A program made the position numbers and the translations under genes. From Ruminococcus_C sp963590855 (GTDB taxonomy: Bacteria > Bacillota > Clostridia > Oscillospirales > Ruminococcaceae), in assembly GCA_963590855.1 (NCBI GenBank), contig CAVAQT010000007.1, positions 1 to 64,000 on the forward strand: a DNA stretch of 64,000 nt. Reading direction: 5' to 3'. The notes under the pieces are model-generated. The model was given only the letters and a program-made list of their open reading frames with translations, made no database searches and was not told the origin of the DNA. Shown here in pieces: positions 23,929-33,800 of this stretch (within the stretch, counting starts at the first letter, position 1; each line of letters begins with the position of its first letter).

Positions 23929-24783
23929 TTATGATGTGTGCAGTTCTTCTCCCAGAAAAGCCCTTATTTCTTCCCAACGCTGTTCAACCAGATCGCAGCC
24001 GTGCCGATAGTAAGCCCGGATCTTATCTTCGTTCTGCGTGAACAGCGGAATCGGTGCGACCTGCGGACGAAAGACCAGAGCCTTTCCATCTTTCTGGGCT
24101 TTTTCCAATGCGGCTGCCTGCGCCTCATAGCAGGAGATCCGCGTCAAAATGGCACGGTACAGCATAGGATATTTTTTGCCGTACAATCTTCGCAAAATCG
24201 GCCGAAACTTCGTATAATCAGTCGGCCGGGCATTTTCACCGCCGGTGAGAACAACTAGAACCTTGTCGCATCCCTGCTCCAACAGATGGGAAAAGGGGAT
24301 GGGGTCGGCGATGCTGCCGTCAATGTAGTGCTTGCCGTCCAGTTCCACCGGCTCACAGATAATGGGGAGGGCGCAGGAGGCTTTTATGGCGGTGAACAGC
24401 CGCCGCTTGTCGCCAAAATCCCGTAGATATGCCGGACTTCCGTCCTCGCAGCAGGTGGCAACAAAATCGGTCTGCATGATTTCCGGCTGCTGACATGCAT
24501 CCCAGTCGATGCGGTTTGCATATTCATATGCCATGTGATCCAGATTCAAAAAACGTCCGGTGTGTGCCATATGGCGAATGCCGAAATAGCGCTCATGCCG
24601 TTCCATGATCATCATTTCCAGCGCAACGCCCTGTTGTCTGGAACGATAGCTTAAGACGCATCCTGCTCCGGCAGAAGTGCCGGACGCTGCCGCAGCGTAA
24701 AATTGATGCGCCATCAGTGCATCAATTACTCCTGCGGTAAAAGAACTGCGCTCTGCGCCGCCCTCTAGTGCAATGCCGATCAT
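23929..24783 (-). CDS. Patatin-like phospholipase family protein
   Basis: A 284-residue serine hydrolase of the patatin/RssA group, probably a lipid acyl hydrolase, soluble. It has the oxyanion GLEGGAERSSFTAG-type loop (ALEGGAERSSF), the nucleophile elbow SGTSAGAG (Ser about 38) and the dyad Asp in YIDGSIADPIPF (about 170). The start ATG at 24783 follows AAAGGAGGAAT. Monocistronic, ending at a terminator. The YjjU/YlbK-type members have no firmly known substrate. Confidence 0.92.
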   Translation of the reverse strand: MIGIALEGGAERSSFTAGVIDALMAHQFYAAAASGTSAGAGCVLSYRSRQQGVALEMMIMERHERYFGIRHMAHTGRFLNLDHMAYEYANRIDWDACQQPEIMQTDFVATCCEDGSPAYLRDFGDKRRLFTAIKASCALPIICEPVELDGKHYIDGSIADPIPFSHLLEQGCDKVLVVLTGGENARPTDYTKFRPILRRLYGKKYPMLYRAILTRISCYEAQAAALEKAQKDGKALVFRPQVAPIPLFTQNEDKIRAYYRHGCDLVEQRWEEIRAFLGEELHTS

Positions 24784-24949
24784 GAAACCGTATTCCTCCT
24801 TTTTGGGGTGAGTTGTTCCGGAACACGCGTCCGGACAGGATACCTTTTATTATATCGGATTTCCAGGCTTTTGTCAAGTTTTCGACAAAACTGCTCTGCA
24901 TCCAGCGGGATCGCCCGGAAAAAAATATGCCGTTCCGGAGAAAACGCTA

Positions 24950-24978
24950 TTGACGAACCTCGCGATTTATTATATAAT
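24950..24978 (+). promoter_or_regulatory. Promoter of the rpe-hprK-dnaE block
   Basis: TTGACG (24950-24955), 17 bp spacer and TATAAT (24973-24978), 78 bp before rpe. It is the only strong promoter I see ahead of the long rpe to dnaE series. Confidence 0.78.
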
Positions 24979-25055
24979 AAAAAGTAAGATATTGCGGTGC
25001 GCGGAAGAATTGTCTTTCGGATGCGCCGCAGATTTCGGAGAGGAGCGTTACGCTT

Positions 25056-25724
25056 TTGAAAAAAATAGAAATTTCTGCCTCGATTCTGAGCGCAGATATG
25101 GCAAATCTGACGGCAGTGACAGAGGGACTGGAGCATGCCGGTCTGGATATGCTGCACTTTGATGTTATGGACGGTCAGTTTGTACCGAATATTACATTTG
25201 GCATGCCGGTCTTGGCTGCAGTAGATCACTGCACCAATTTGTTTTTGGATGTGCATCTGATGATTGCAGACCCGCTGCGCTATGTAAAACAGTTTGCAGA
25301 AGCTGGCGCAGATCTGATTACATTCCACATTGAGAGCAGCAGCGACCCGGCGGAGACCATCGCCGCAATACACAATGCCGGTGTAAAAGCCGGGATCGTA
25401 TTAAAGCCGGGAACATCCTGGGAAGCGGCGATCCCCTATTTGGATCAGGTCGAAGTGGTTTTGGTTATGACGGTAGAACCGGGCTTTGGCGGTCAGTCGT
25501 TCCTTTGGGACATGGTAGAAAAGGTAAAGGCACTGCGGCAGTATGCCCAGGCGCATCAACTGTCATACCAGATCGAGGTGGACGGCGGCATCAATGCCGA
25601 AACCGCACCGCATGTGATCGAAGCCGGCGCAGAAATTCTGGTGATCGGAAGCTATTTGTTCCGGCAGGCAGACCCGAAAGCGGCAATGGATGCGATCCGG
25701 GAAGAAGCAGCAAAAATGGCATAA
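25056..25724 (+). CDS. rpe: Ribulose-phosphate 3-epimerase
   Basis: Interconverts ribulose-5-phosphate and xylulose-5-phosphate in the pentose phosphate pathway. The 222-residue TIM barrel has SASILSADMANL, MLHFDVMDGQFVPNITFG with metal ligands, LDVHLMI, LVMTVEPGFGGQ and EVDGGINAETAPHVIEAGAEILVIGS for phosphate binding. It starts with TTG at 25056 behind GAGAGGAG. The next gene is 52 bp downstream. Confidence 0.97.
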   Translation: MKKIEISASILSADMANLTAVTEGLEHAGLDMLHFDVMDGQFVPNITFGMPVLAAVDHCTNLFLDVHLMIADPLRYVKQFAEAGADLITFHIESSSDPAETIAAIHNAGVKAGIVLKPGTSWEAAIPYLDQVEVVLVMTVEPGFGGQSFLWDMVEKVKALRQYAQAHQLSYQIEVDGGINAETAPHVIEAGAEILVIGSYLFRQADPKAAMDAIREEAAKMA

Positions 25725-25776
25725 GAGCCTGTTTGGCATTCTCATGTGACGCAGCGCTCTAAGAGGAGGCGGAAAC

Positions 25777-26925
25777 GTGCAACCAAAACGGCAGCCAAAA
25801 GTACATACTTATTCCAGAAAGCGGCGGCGTAAAGCAAGTCCCGGCAGAACGATCTTGTCGATCGGATTCACGTTTCTGGCGGCGGGTGCTGTCGGTGTTG
25901 TGGGATACAGCATCGCCAAGCCGATCCTGCAGTATTCAGGCGCGGAGAGCAGCATCACAGCAGAAAGTACAGCAGAGCCGCCAGAAAGCGGCACTGTGAC
26001 GGAAGAAACTGCTGTGTCTAGTGAAGCAGCTCCGGCAGTGACCACAGAAGCGGCAGAGCCGGCTGCTTCGGCGTGCCAGGAAGGCTATGTGCTTCCGGTA
26101 TCATCGCTGGATAGTATGCAGACTTTTTCTGCGGCAGTGGCTTCAGCGCGGACGCTTTTGCCGGATGGCAAGCTTCTGGTCATTCCGCTGAAAATTGCCG
26201 GCGGTGAACTGCGGTATCAGACGAGTGTAGAACTGGCGAAAACCTGCGGCGCTGCAAAGGGCAGCATATCGCTGTCGGAAATGGTGCAGACGGCACAGCA
26301 GCAGGGCTGGACGCCGGTGGCGCAGTTGAGTCTGCTACAGGATCACTTGCTCCCGGACGCAGATGCAGATGCCGGATTTCGCGTAACGGATGGCAGCCGC
26401 TGGCTGGACAATACCAAAGAAAACGGCGGAAAGGCATGGACCAGTCCGTTCAGTAATGTGACAGTGCAGTATTTGCAGGACATTACCGAGGAGGTTACAA
26501 CAGCCGGTTTTTCTCAGATCTGGTGCAGGGATGTGATTTTTCCCAGCTTCCGGGATTCCGATCTGACTTATATCGGGGAATCTGTGCAGGATCCGGAGAG
26601 AGGGCAGGCATTGGTGCAGTTGGTGAACCGATTGGCGCAGACTGCCGGGAATGTACCGCTGTGGGTGGAGACCGACGCGCTTGCGGCAGCAGATGGTACA
26701 GCAGAAGTGTTTGCACCGGAGCAACTGACTGTATCCGGTACAGTGCTGGATTTTCAGGCAGAAACCGGGCAGACCACAGCGGTTTTGTCGCAGGTGCAGG
26801 CAAAAGCACCGGAGATGCCGTTGTGCGTTGCCGCAGAAGCCGGGACTGATCCGGCTGGTGAAATTCAACAGCTGAAAACTGCGGCAGGGCAGCGCGCAGC
26901 AGGCGTGGTGCTGACAGGAGAATAA
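25777..26925 (+). CDS. Membrane-anchored glycoside-hydrolase-like protein (DUF4015-like)
   Basis: A 382-residue protein with a basic N-terminus, one membrane helix (about 26-50), a Thr/Ser/Glu-rich linker (about 55-100), then a domain that looks like a divergent TIM barrel. SPFSNVTVQYLQDITEEVTTAGFSQIWCRDVIFPSF resembles, in split segments, the YNPYS..GFDEIQFDYVRFP block of DUF4015/YngK-type putative glycoside hydrolases (from memory). The key acidic residues of that block are only partly kept (CRDVIFP instead of FDYVRFP), so activity is doubtful. GTG start at 25777, 7 nt after AGGAGG. It lies between rpe and hprK and is probably cell-envelope located. Confidence 0.6.
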   Translation: MQPKRQPKVHTYSRKRRRKASPGRTILSIGFTFLAAGAVGVVGYSIAKPILQYSGAESSITAESTAEPPESGTVTEETAVSSEAAPAVTTEAAEPAASACQEGYVLPVSSLDSMQTFSAAVASARTLLPDGKLLVIPLKIAGGELRYQTSVELAKTCGAAKGSISLSEMVQTAQQQGWTPVAQLSLLQDHLLPDADADAGFRVTDGSRWLDNTKENGGKAWTSPFSNVTVQYLQDITEEVTTAGFSQIWCRDVIFPSFRDSDLTYIGESVQDPERGQALVQLVNRLAQTAGNVPLWVETDALAAADGTAEVFAPEQLTVSGTVLDFQAETGQTTAVLSQVQAKAPEMPLCVAAEAGTDPAGEIQQLKTAAGQRAAGVVLTGE

Positions 26926-27004
26926 AAAGGCAATTTTGCAGAAAGTGCTTTTCTGTGAACGGATAAACCAGACAAATTGAAAAAGACAAAAGGAGTTGGT
27001 CATT

Positions 27005-27964
27005 GTGGCCGGTAAATTTACAGTATCATTGGGAAAAATTATTGATGAGTTTCATCTGGAAACCATCTACATGCCGAAAGATCCGCAGGAGATCCTGATT
27101 GACGAAAACGATGTCACTCGTCCGGGACTGCAGCTCATGGGCTTCTATGAATATTTCAATCCGGAACGAATGCAGATCATCGGCAAGATGGAATTTGCAT
27201 ACCTTTCTACCATCGATGAAGAAACGCGCACCCAGCGTCTGGATGCGCTGATGTCCCGGCATATTCCGGCGCTGATTATCGCTCGGGAACTGCCGTATTT
27301 CTCCGAAATGCTGGATCTGGCGAAAAAATACGAAGTGCCGCTGCTGCGAAGCAAGGAGAGCACCTCGAACTTTATCTCCGGTCTCATTGCATTTCTGAAT
27401 CTGAATCTTGCGCCGCGCATCACACGTCATGGCGTTCTTATCGAGATCTATGGCGAAGGCGTTTTCATTACCGGTGAAAGCGGCGTCGGCAAGAGCGAAA
27501 CAGCGATCGAGTTGGTAAAGCGTGGTCACCGTCTGGTAGCAGACGATGCGGTTGAGATCCGCAAGGTATCGAACATCAGCCTGGTGGGAAGCTCTCCGGA
27601 TAATATTCGGCACTTCCTGGAACTGCGCGGCATTGGCATCATCAATGCACGCCGGCTGTTCGGTATCGGTGCGGTCAAGAATACGGAAAAAATCGAATTG
27701 ATCGTGGAGATGGAACAGTGGAATCCGGAAAAGATCTACGACCGCATGGGTGTAGATACACAGTTTGCCACCATTCTGGGCGTTAAGATCCCGATGCTGA
27801 CCATTCCGGTAAAGCCTGGCAGAAATCTGGCAGTTATTCTGGAGGTTGCGGCAATGAACAACCGTCAAAAGAAGATGGGGTATAACGCAGCAACAGAACT
27901 GTTGGATCAGCTGGGGCTGGATATGGAATCGAAGGAAGTTGTCAAGGACTACGACGCATTTTGA
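27005..27964 (+). CDS. hprK: HPr kinase/phosphorylase
   Basis: Phosphorylates Ser46 of HPr and reverses this, the sensor step of CcpA-type carbon catabolite control in Firmicutes. The 319-residue protein has an N-terminal MurF-like domain (1-130) and a C-terminal kinase domain: P-loop GESGVGKSETAIEL (about 151-164), HRLVADDAVEIR, and the HprK signature ELRGIGIINARRLFG. GTG at 27005, 9 nt from AGGAG, is preferred over TTG at 26996. First of the conserved hprK-murB-rapZ-whiA group. Confidence 0.96.
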   Translation: MAGKFTVSLGKIIDEFHLETIYMPKDPQEILIDENDVTRPGLQLMGFYEYFNPERMQIIGKMEFAYLSTIDEETRTQRLDALMSRHIPALIIARELPYFSEMLDLAKKYEVPLLRSKESTSNFISGLIAFLNLNLAPRITRHGVLIEIYGEGVFITGESGVGKSETAIELVKRGHRLVADDAVEIRKVSNISLVGSSPDNIRHFLELRGIGIINARRLFGIGAVKNTEKIELIVEMEQWNPEKIYDRMGVDTQFATILGVKIPMLTIPVKPGRNLAVILEVAAMNNRQKKMGYNAATELLDQLGLDMESKEVVKDYDAF

Positions 27965-28087
27965 GCAAAGTCTGTTCTATGTCCGGAAAACGATACCGGA
28001 ACAGACTCTTGCATTGCAACGCAGAAAGGCACTTGTTCCGACGGACAGTCGGGAATGAGGTGTACGATCTGCTTGGGAGACAAAATT

Positions 28088-29005
28088 ATGAATAATTGGC
28101 AGGAACTCACTGCAGTCTGTGAAGCATGCGGATGCAGTGTGCAGTATGCAGAACCGCTTCGGAATCACACCACATTCCGGATCGGCGGCGCTTGCAGCGC
28201 TTTTGTAAATGTAAATGCAGAAGAAACCCTGCGCCGGGTTCTTTTGCTCTGCCGGGAAAAGGGATATCCCTATCTGGTATTGGGAAACGGCAGCAATATT
28301 CTGGCGGCAGACAGCGGCTATAATGGCGTGATCCTCCATCTGGGGAAGGACTTTTCCCAGATTCGGCAGGACGGCGATACGCTGTACTGTGAAGCAGGCG
28401 CAACGCTGGGACGTATCGGCAGATACGCACTGGAAGAATCCCTGACCGGGATGGAATGTCTCGCCGGGATTCCGGGAACGGTCGGCGGCGCGCTCTACAT
28501 GAACGCCGGCGCATACGGCGGTGAAATGGCAGATGTTGTAGTATCTGCCCGGTGCATGTCTCCGGACGGCACGATTTCAGAAGTGCCAAAAGCGGAAATG
28601 GAACTGGGATACCGAAAGAGCATCTTTCGGCAGGACGGCAGGATCATTCTCGGCGTAACTTTGCAGCTGAAGCCGGGAAGCTATGGCGCGATCAAAGAAG
28701 AGATGGATACACTCCTGGGACGCCGCCGGGCGAAGCAGCCACTGGAACTGCCCAGCGCCGGAAGCACATTCCAGCGCCCGGTGGGAAATTATGCGTCATT
28801 TCTCATTGACCAGTGCGGTCTGAAAGGCGCAAGCGTGGGAGATGCACAGGTGAGTGTGAAACATGCCGGCTTTGTCGTGAATACCGGAAAAGCGACTTGT
28901 CACGATGTGCTGGAGCTGTGTGATTTTGTAAAGCAGACGGTTCTGGAAAAGACTGGATATCAGTTGGAGCTAGAGCCGGTGATCGTGGGCGACCCGGAAC
29001 GCTGA
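28088..29005 (+). CDS. murB: UDP-N-acetylenolpyruvoylglucosamine reductase
   Basis: FAD enzyme that makes UDP-N-acetylmuramate in peptidoglycan synthesis. About 305 residues, type IIa (short form). FAD motifs: NHTTFRIGGACSAF, LVLGNGSNILAAD, and LAGIPGTVGGALYMNAGAYGGEM in parts. The catalytic Ser lies in SAGSTFQRP. The C-terminal HAGFVVNTGKATCHDV is typical. ATG at 28088 with GGGAG upstream is preferred to an in-frame ATG at 28055. Confidence 0.97.
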   Translation: MNNWQELTAVCEACGCSVQYAEPLRNHTTFRIGGACSAFVNVNAEETLRRVLLLCREKGYPYLVLGNGSNILAADSGYNGVILHLGKDFSQIRQDGDTLYCEAGATLGRIGRYALEESLTGMECLAGIPGTVGGALYMNAGAYGGEMADVVVSARCMSPDGTISEVPKAEMELGYRKSIFRQDGRIILGVTLQLKPGSYGAIKEEMDTLLGRRRAKQPLELPSAGSTFQRPVGNYASFLIDQCGLKGASVGDAQVSVKHAGFVVNTGKATCHDVLELCDFVKQTVLEKTGYQLELEPVIVGDPER

Positions 29006-29043
29006 ATACGTTTTTTGAAAAATGAGAGAGGATGGTGACATAG

Positions 29044-29934
29044 ATGCAGGAAGAAGATATCAGAATGCATGTGGTAGTAGTGACTGGAATGTCCGGTTCC
29101 GGAAAATCCGTTGTAATGGATGTCCTGGAGGATATAGGGTATTACTGCATCGACAATCTGCCGCCGCAGCTGATGGGAAAGTTCGTGGATATTTGCCGGG
29201 AGTCGGAGAATCATCTGCAAAAGCTGGCAATTGCAGCAGACCTGCGTTCAGGCGATATGTTTACCGATGCTTATCGTACATTGCTGGATCTGGAACGGCA
29301 GTCGGATCTGGATGTGAAGATCCTCTATATTGAAGCCGCAGACGAAGTGATTATCAAGCGCTACAAGGAAACACGCCGGAAGCATCCGCTGGATGAGCGC
29401 TTTGGCGGCTGTCTGCACAATGCGATCGCCTATGAACGGGAGCAGCTGCTTCGGGTAAAGGGCATTGCAGATTATTATATTGAGACCTCTTATTTCAGCA
29501 CTTCGCAGCTGAAAGAACAGATTCGCGAGATCTTTCTGGACAATTCTTCTGATTCCATGTCCATTAAGGTGACTTCGTTCGGCTTCAAATACGGCGTTTC
29601 CACAGAATCTGACCTGGTCTTTGATGTGCGCTGTCTGCCGAACCCCTACTATATTCCGGAGCTGCGGCATCACACCGGCTGTGAAAAGTGCGTGCAGGAT
29701 TATGTGATGTCCTTTGAACAGTCGCAGACCCTGATGGCAAAGCTGAAAGATCTGTTGGATTTTTTGATCCCGCTGTATATTCAGGAGGGAAAAAGCCGTC
29801 TGGTGATCGCCTTTGGCTGTACCGGCGGCAAGCATCGTTCTATCACATTCACCGAACTGATCGGAGATTACCTGATCTCGAAGGGAATGCATGTGGTAAA
29901 ACAGCATCGGGATATTGGAAAGGATCGGCCGTAA
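29044..29934 (+). CDS. rapZ: RapZ/YvcJ nucleotide-binding protein
   Basis: P-loop ATP/GTP-binding protein; in enterobacteria it is the RNase E adaptor for GlmZ, in Bacillus YvcJ it affects competence. The 296-residue protein has Walker A GMSGSGKSVVMDVLED, DNLPPQLM, LYIEAADEVIIKRYKETRRKHPL, and the C-terminal block IAFGCTGGKHRSITF with AFGCTGG. Gene order with whiA is conserved. The usual yvcK gene between rapZ and whiA is missing. Confidence 0.95.
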   Translation: MQEEDIRMHVVVVTGMSGSGKSVVMDVLEDIGYYCIDNLPPQLMGKFVDICRESENHLQKLAIAADLRSGDMFTDAYRTLLDLERQSDLDVKILYIEAADEVIIKRYKETRRKHPLDERFGGCLHNAIAYEREQLLRVKGIADYYIETSYFSTSQLKEQIREIFLDNSSDSMSIKVTSFGFKYGVSTESDLVFDVRCLPNPYYIPELRHHTGCEKCVQDYVMSFEQSQTLMAKLKDLLDFLIPLYIQEGKSRLVIAFGCTGGKHRSITFTELIGDYLISKGMHVVKQHRDIGKDRP

Positions 29935-29947
29935 GGAGGGTATACCG

Positions 29948-30865
29948 TTGTCATTTTCCAGTGATGTGCGGGAAGAGATCGCCAGAAGTATTACAGACCG
30001 CGACCGGCAGTTTGCCTGTCTTTACGGCATACTGCTCTATTCCCGTATTTTTACCAGACAGCAGGTGGTGCTGCAAAGCGAAAGTCCAGTGTTTGCGCGG
30101 CTTATGCCTACGTTGTTCCGCGCCGTTTTTCGAGAAGAACTGCGGCCGGAAGTACGGACGATCTCCAGAGGCGCAGACCAGTCGATGGTCAGTTATGCCA
30201 TTACCGATGCGGCACAGATCACCAGAATTTGCGAGGTGTATCATATCCACCCGGAGAAACGGGAGATCCGCCTGTCAAATTTGGTGAACAATAGCCTTAG
30301 CGCATTCCTGGCAGGCGTATTTTTTGGCTGCGGCAGCGTGATCGACCCCAACAAGGAGTATCACCTGGAGTTTAATACGCCTTCAGAACTGCTCTGCGCG
30401 GATTTGCAAAAGCTTCTGGGCAGCATCGGCATCAGCGGCGGCAGACTGCTTCGGAAGAACATGTATGTGCTGTACCTCAAGGACAGTGAGCATATTGAGG
30501 ATACGCTCACCTATATGGGTGCACAGCAGTGTACGATTGAACTGATGAATATCAAGATCCGCAAGGATATGCGGAACAAGGCGAACCGGGTGCGAAACTG
30601 CGACGAAGCGAACATCAACAAGGTCGTCAGTGCAGCAATGCGGCAGACACAGGATATTCAGCTGATTATCAAATGCGGTCAGATGGAGGCGCTGTCACCG
30701 GAACTGCGGGAACTGGCAGAACTGCGCCTGGAAAACCCAGAACTGAGCCTGAAAGAGTTGGGAGAACTGCTGACAGAGCCCATTGGACGTTCCGGCGTCA
30801 ATCATCGCTTTCAGAAAATTGCCGCAATGGCAGAGGAGTTGAGAAAACGTGCCGCAGATTCCTGA
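29948..30865 (+). CDS. whiA: DNA-binding protein WhiA
   Basis: Homing-endonuclease-derived protein with a C-terminal HTH, a regulator linked to cell division in Gram-positives. About 305 residues: N-terminal SFSSDVREEIAR, LAGVFFGCGSVIDPNKEYHLEF (LAGLIDADG-like domain), NCDEANINKVVSAAMRQ and the HTH ELRLENPELSLKELGELL with the GRSGVNHRFQKI end. TTG start at 29948, 10 nt after AAGGAGG, begins MSFSSDVR as in relatives; the longer frame from 29915 overlaps rapZ. Confidence 0.96.
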   Translation: MSFSSDVREEIARSITDRDRQFACLYGILLYSRIFTRQQVVLQSESPVFARLMPTLFRAVFREELRPEVRTISRGADQSMVSYAITDAAQITRICEVYHIHPEKREIRLSNLVNNSLSAFLAGVFFGCGSVIDPNKEYHLEFNTPSELLCADLQKLLGSIGISGGRLLRKNMYVLYLKDSEHIEDTLTYMGAQQCTIELMNIKIRKDMRNKANRVRNCDEANINKVVSAAMRQTQDIQLIIKCGQMEALSPELRELAELRLENPELSLKELGELLTEPIGRSGVNHRFQKIAAMAEELRKRAADS

Positions 30866-33800
30866 AAATGCTTTTGTGCATCTGCATGTCCACAGCGAGT
30901 ACAGCCTCCTGGACGGCGCATGCCGTATCCCGAAGCTGATCGAGCATGTGAAAGCGCTTGGACAGACCGCAGTGGCACTGACAGATCACGGTGTCATGTA
31001 TGGCGTGATGCCGTTTTATCAGGCGGCAAAAGAAGCCGGAATAAAGCCGATTCTGGGCTGCGAAGTCTATGTGGCAAGGCGTACCAGGCATGACCGGGAG
31101 CATTCCCTGGACAGCAAAAGCTATCATCTGATCCTGCTCTGCGAGAATCAGACGGGATACCAGAATCTAGTGAAATTGGTCTCTCTTGCAAGTCTGGAAG
31201 GTTTTTATCAGAAGCCCCGTGTGGACTGGGAATTGCTCTCCCAGTACCACGAGGGCTTAATTTGTCTGTCCGGCTGTCTTGCCGGCGAAATTCCGCGGTT
31301 GCTGTCAGAAAACGACTATGCCGGTGCGAAACAGACAGCCCTGCGGTATCAGGCGCTGTTCGGCAAGGAAAATTACTTCCTGGAGATTCAGAATCATGGG
31401 ATTCGGGAAGAACTGCGGAACTTGCCGCAGCTGATCCGTCTTTCACGGGAGACGGGGATTCCTCTTGCTGCCACTAATGACGCGCACTATCTGCGAAAAG
31501 AGGATGCGGCAATGCAGGAGGTGCTGCTTTGTATCCAGACCGGGCGGACACTGGATGATCCGGAGCATATGCACTTTGAGACAGAGGAGTTTTATCTGAA
31601 ATCTACCGCGGAAATGGTGGCGCTGTTTTCAGATATACCGGAAGCAGTGACCAACACTGCCCGGATTGCAGCACGCTGTCAGGTGGAGTTTCAGTCGGGA
31701 AAGATCTGGCTTCCGAAGTTTACGATGGAGGGGGTCTCTGACTGCCGGAAGCTGTTCTTACAGCTTTGTCTGGACGGTTTGCGAAAGCATTACGGAAATC
31801 ATCCGTCGCAGGAGGTACTCGATCGTCTGCGCATGGAAATTTCCGTCATTACGCAGATGGGATATGTGGACTATTTCCTGATCGTCTGGGACTATATCAA
31901 CTTTGCCCGCAGTCATGATATCCCAGTTGGCCCCGGAAGAGGTTCCGGAGCAGGGAGTCTTTGCGCATACTGCATGGGCATTACGCAAATTGACCCTATT
32001 CGGTATCAGCTGCTGTTTGAACGCTTCCTCAATCCGGAACGCGTCAGCATGCCCGATTTTGACATTGATTTCTGTATTGAGGGCAGACAGCGTGTGAAAG
32101 AGTATGTGATCTCTCGATATGGCGCAGACCGCGTGTCAGAGATCATTACCTTTGACTTGATGAAAGCACGAGGTGCTGTTCGGGACACCGGGAGGGCAAT
32201 GGGGCTGCCCTATGGTCTTTGTGATCGGATCGCCAAGTCCATTGATTCCAGGAATACCATTGCGGAATCTATGGCGAGCAAGGACGGCGAGGAACTGCGG
32301 AAGCTCTATGAAACAGATGCACAGGCAAAAAAACTGTTGGATATGGCAATGCAGCTGGAAGGCATGCCGCGCCACGCTTCGACACATGCGGCAGGCGTTT
32401 TGATCTCTGCCGTTCCCATTACAGATCTTGTGCCGCTGCAGCGCAGCGAAGAGACGGTTGTCACGCAGTATCCCATGGGCGTGCTGGAATATATGGGATT
32501 GCTGAAATTTGACTTTCTGGGATTGCGAAACCTGACGATCATCCGGGACTGCGTTCGTGCTGTACAGACACGAGAACCGGATTTTTCCGCTGACAATATT
32601 CCGTTGGATGATCCGGCTGTATATGCCATGCTCTCTAAGGGAGATACCACAGGCGTTTTTCAGTTTGAAAGCACAGGCATGCGCCATGTGCTCATGCGTC
32701 TGAAGCCGCGCTGTCTGGAAGATCTGACCATTGCACTCTCCCTGTACCGTCCGGGGCCGCGATCGTCTATCGATCTGTATTTGGAGAATCGGCGGCATCC
32801 GGAGCAGATCGTCTATGCCCATCCGCTTCTTGAACCGATTTTGAAGCCGACTTATGGCTGTATGGTCTATCAGGAGCAAGTCATGGAGATTTGCCGTGTG
32901 CTGTCCGGCTATTCTTACGGCAGGGCAGACATTGTTCGCCGTGCTATGGCAAAAAAGAAGCAGGAAGCAATGGCGAGGGAGCGGCAGGCATTTATTTACG
33001 GCAGCGACGGCTCTGACGGAAGCTCTCCCTGCTGCGGTGCTGTGGCGAACGGTGTCTCTGTGGAAACGGCCAATGCGATTTTTGATGAGATCGCTGTGTT
33101 TGCCGATTATGCTTTTAACAAGGCTCATGCAGTTTCCTATGCTTATCTGGCATATCAGACCGCCTATTTAAAAGTGCATTACTTTGCAGATGACATGGCA
33201 GCGCTTCTGACCAGTGTGACAGGGGATACCGGAAAGATCATGGAGTATCTCACCGCCTGCCAAAATGCCAGTGTCAAAGTGCTGCCGCCTCATGTCAATG
33301 ACAGCACTGCTGCATTTGCCCGGAGCGGCAATGATATTCGCTTTGGCTTACTGGCGGTGAAGGGCCTGGGACGCGGATTCATTCGTGCCATAGAGGAACA
33401 GCGGCAGAAAAACGGAAAGTTTACCGGATTGGAGGACTTTTGCAGCCGGATGCTGCCGGCCGGACTGCAAAAACAGGCATTGGACAGTCTGATCCGCTGC
33501 GGCGCATTGGACGGTTTGGGACTGAATCGGCGGCAGATGCTGGAATATCAGGAGCAGATTTTGGCGGATTGCCGGGATGTGCGCAGCAGTGTTGTGACCG
33601 GACAGATGAATCTGTTTGGCGGTGATGACGGTCAGAGTGTTCCGATGAATCAGATTCCGCCGCTGCCGGAGTATGACCGGGCGTATTTGCTGCAATTGGA
33701 GCATGACAGCATGGGACTGTACCTGTCGGGGCATCCTTTGGAGCAGACGGTATGGCTGCGGCAGCTGTGTCACGCACAGAATGCGGCACTTTTACGGGAA

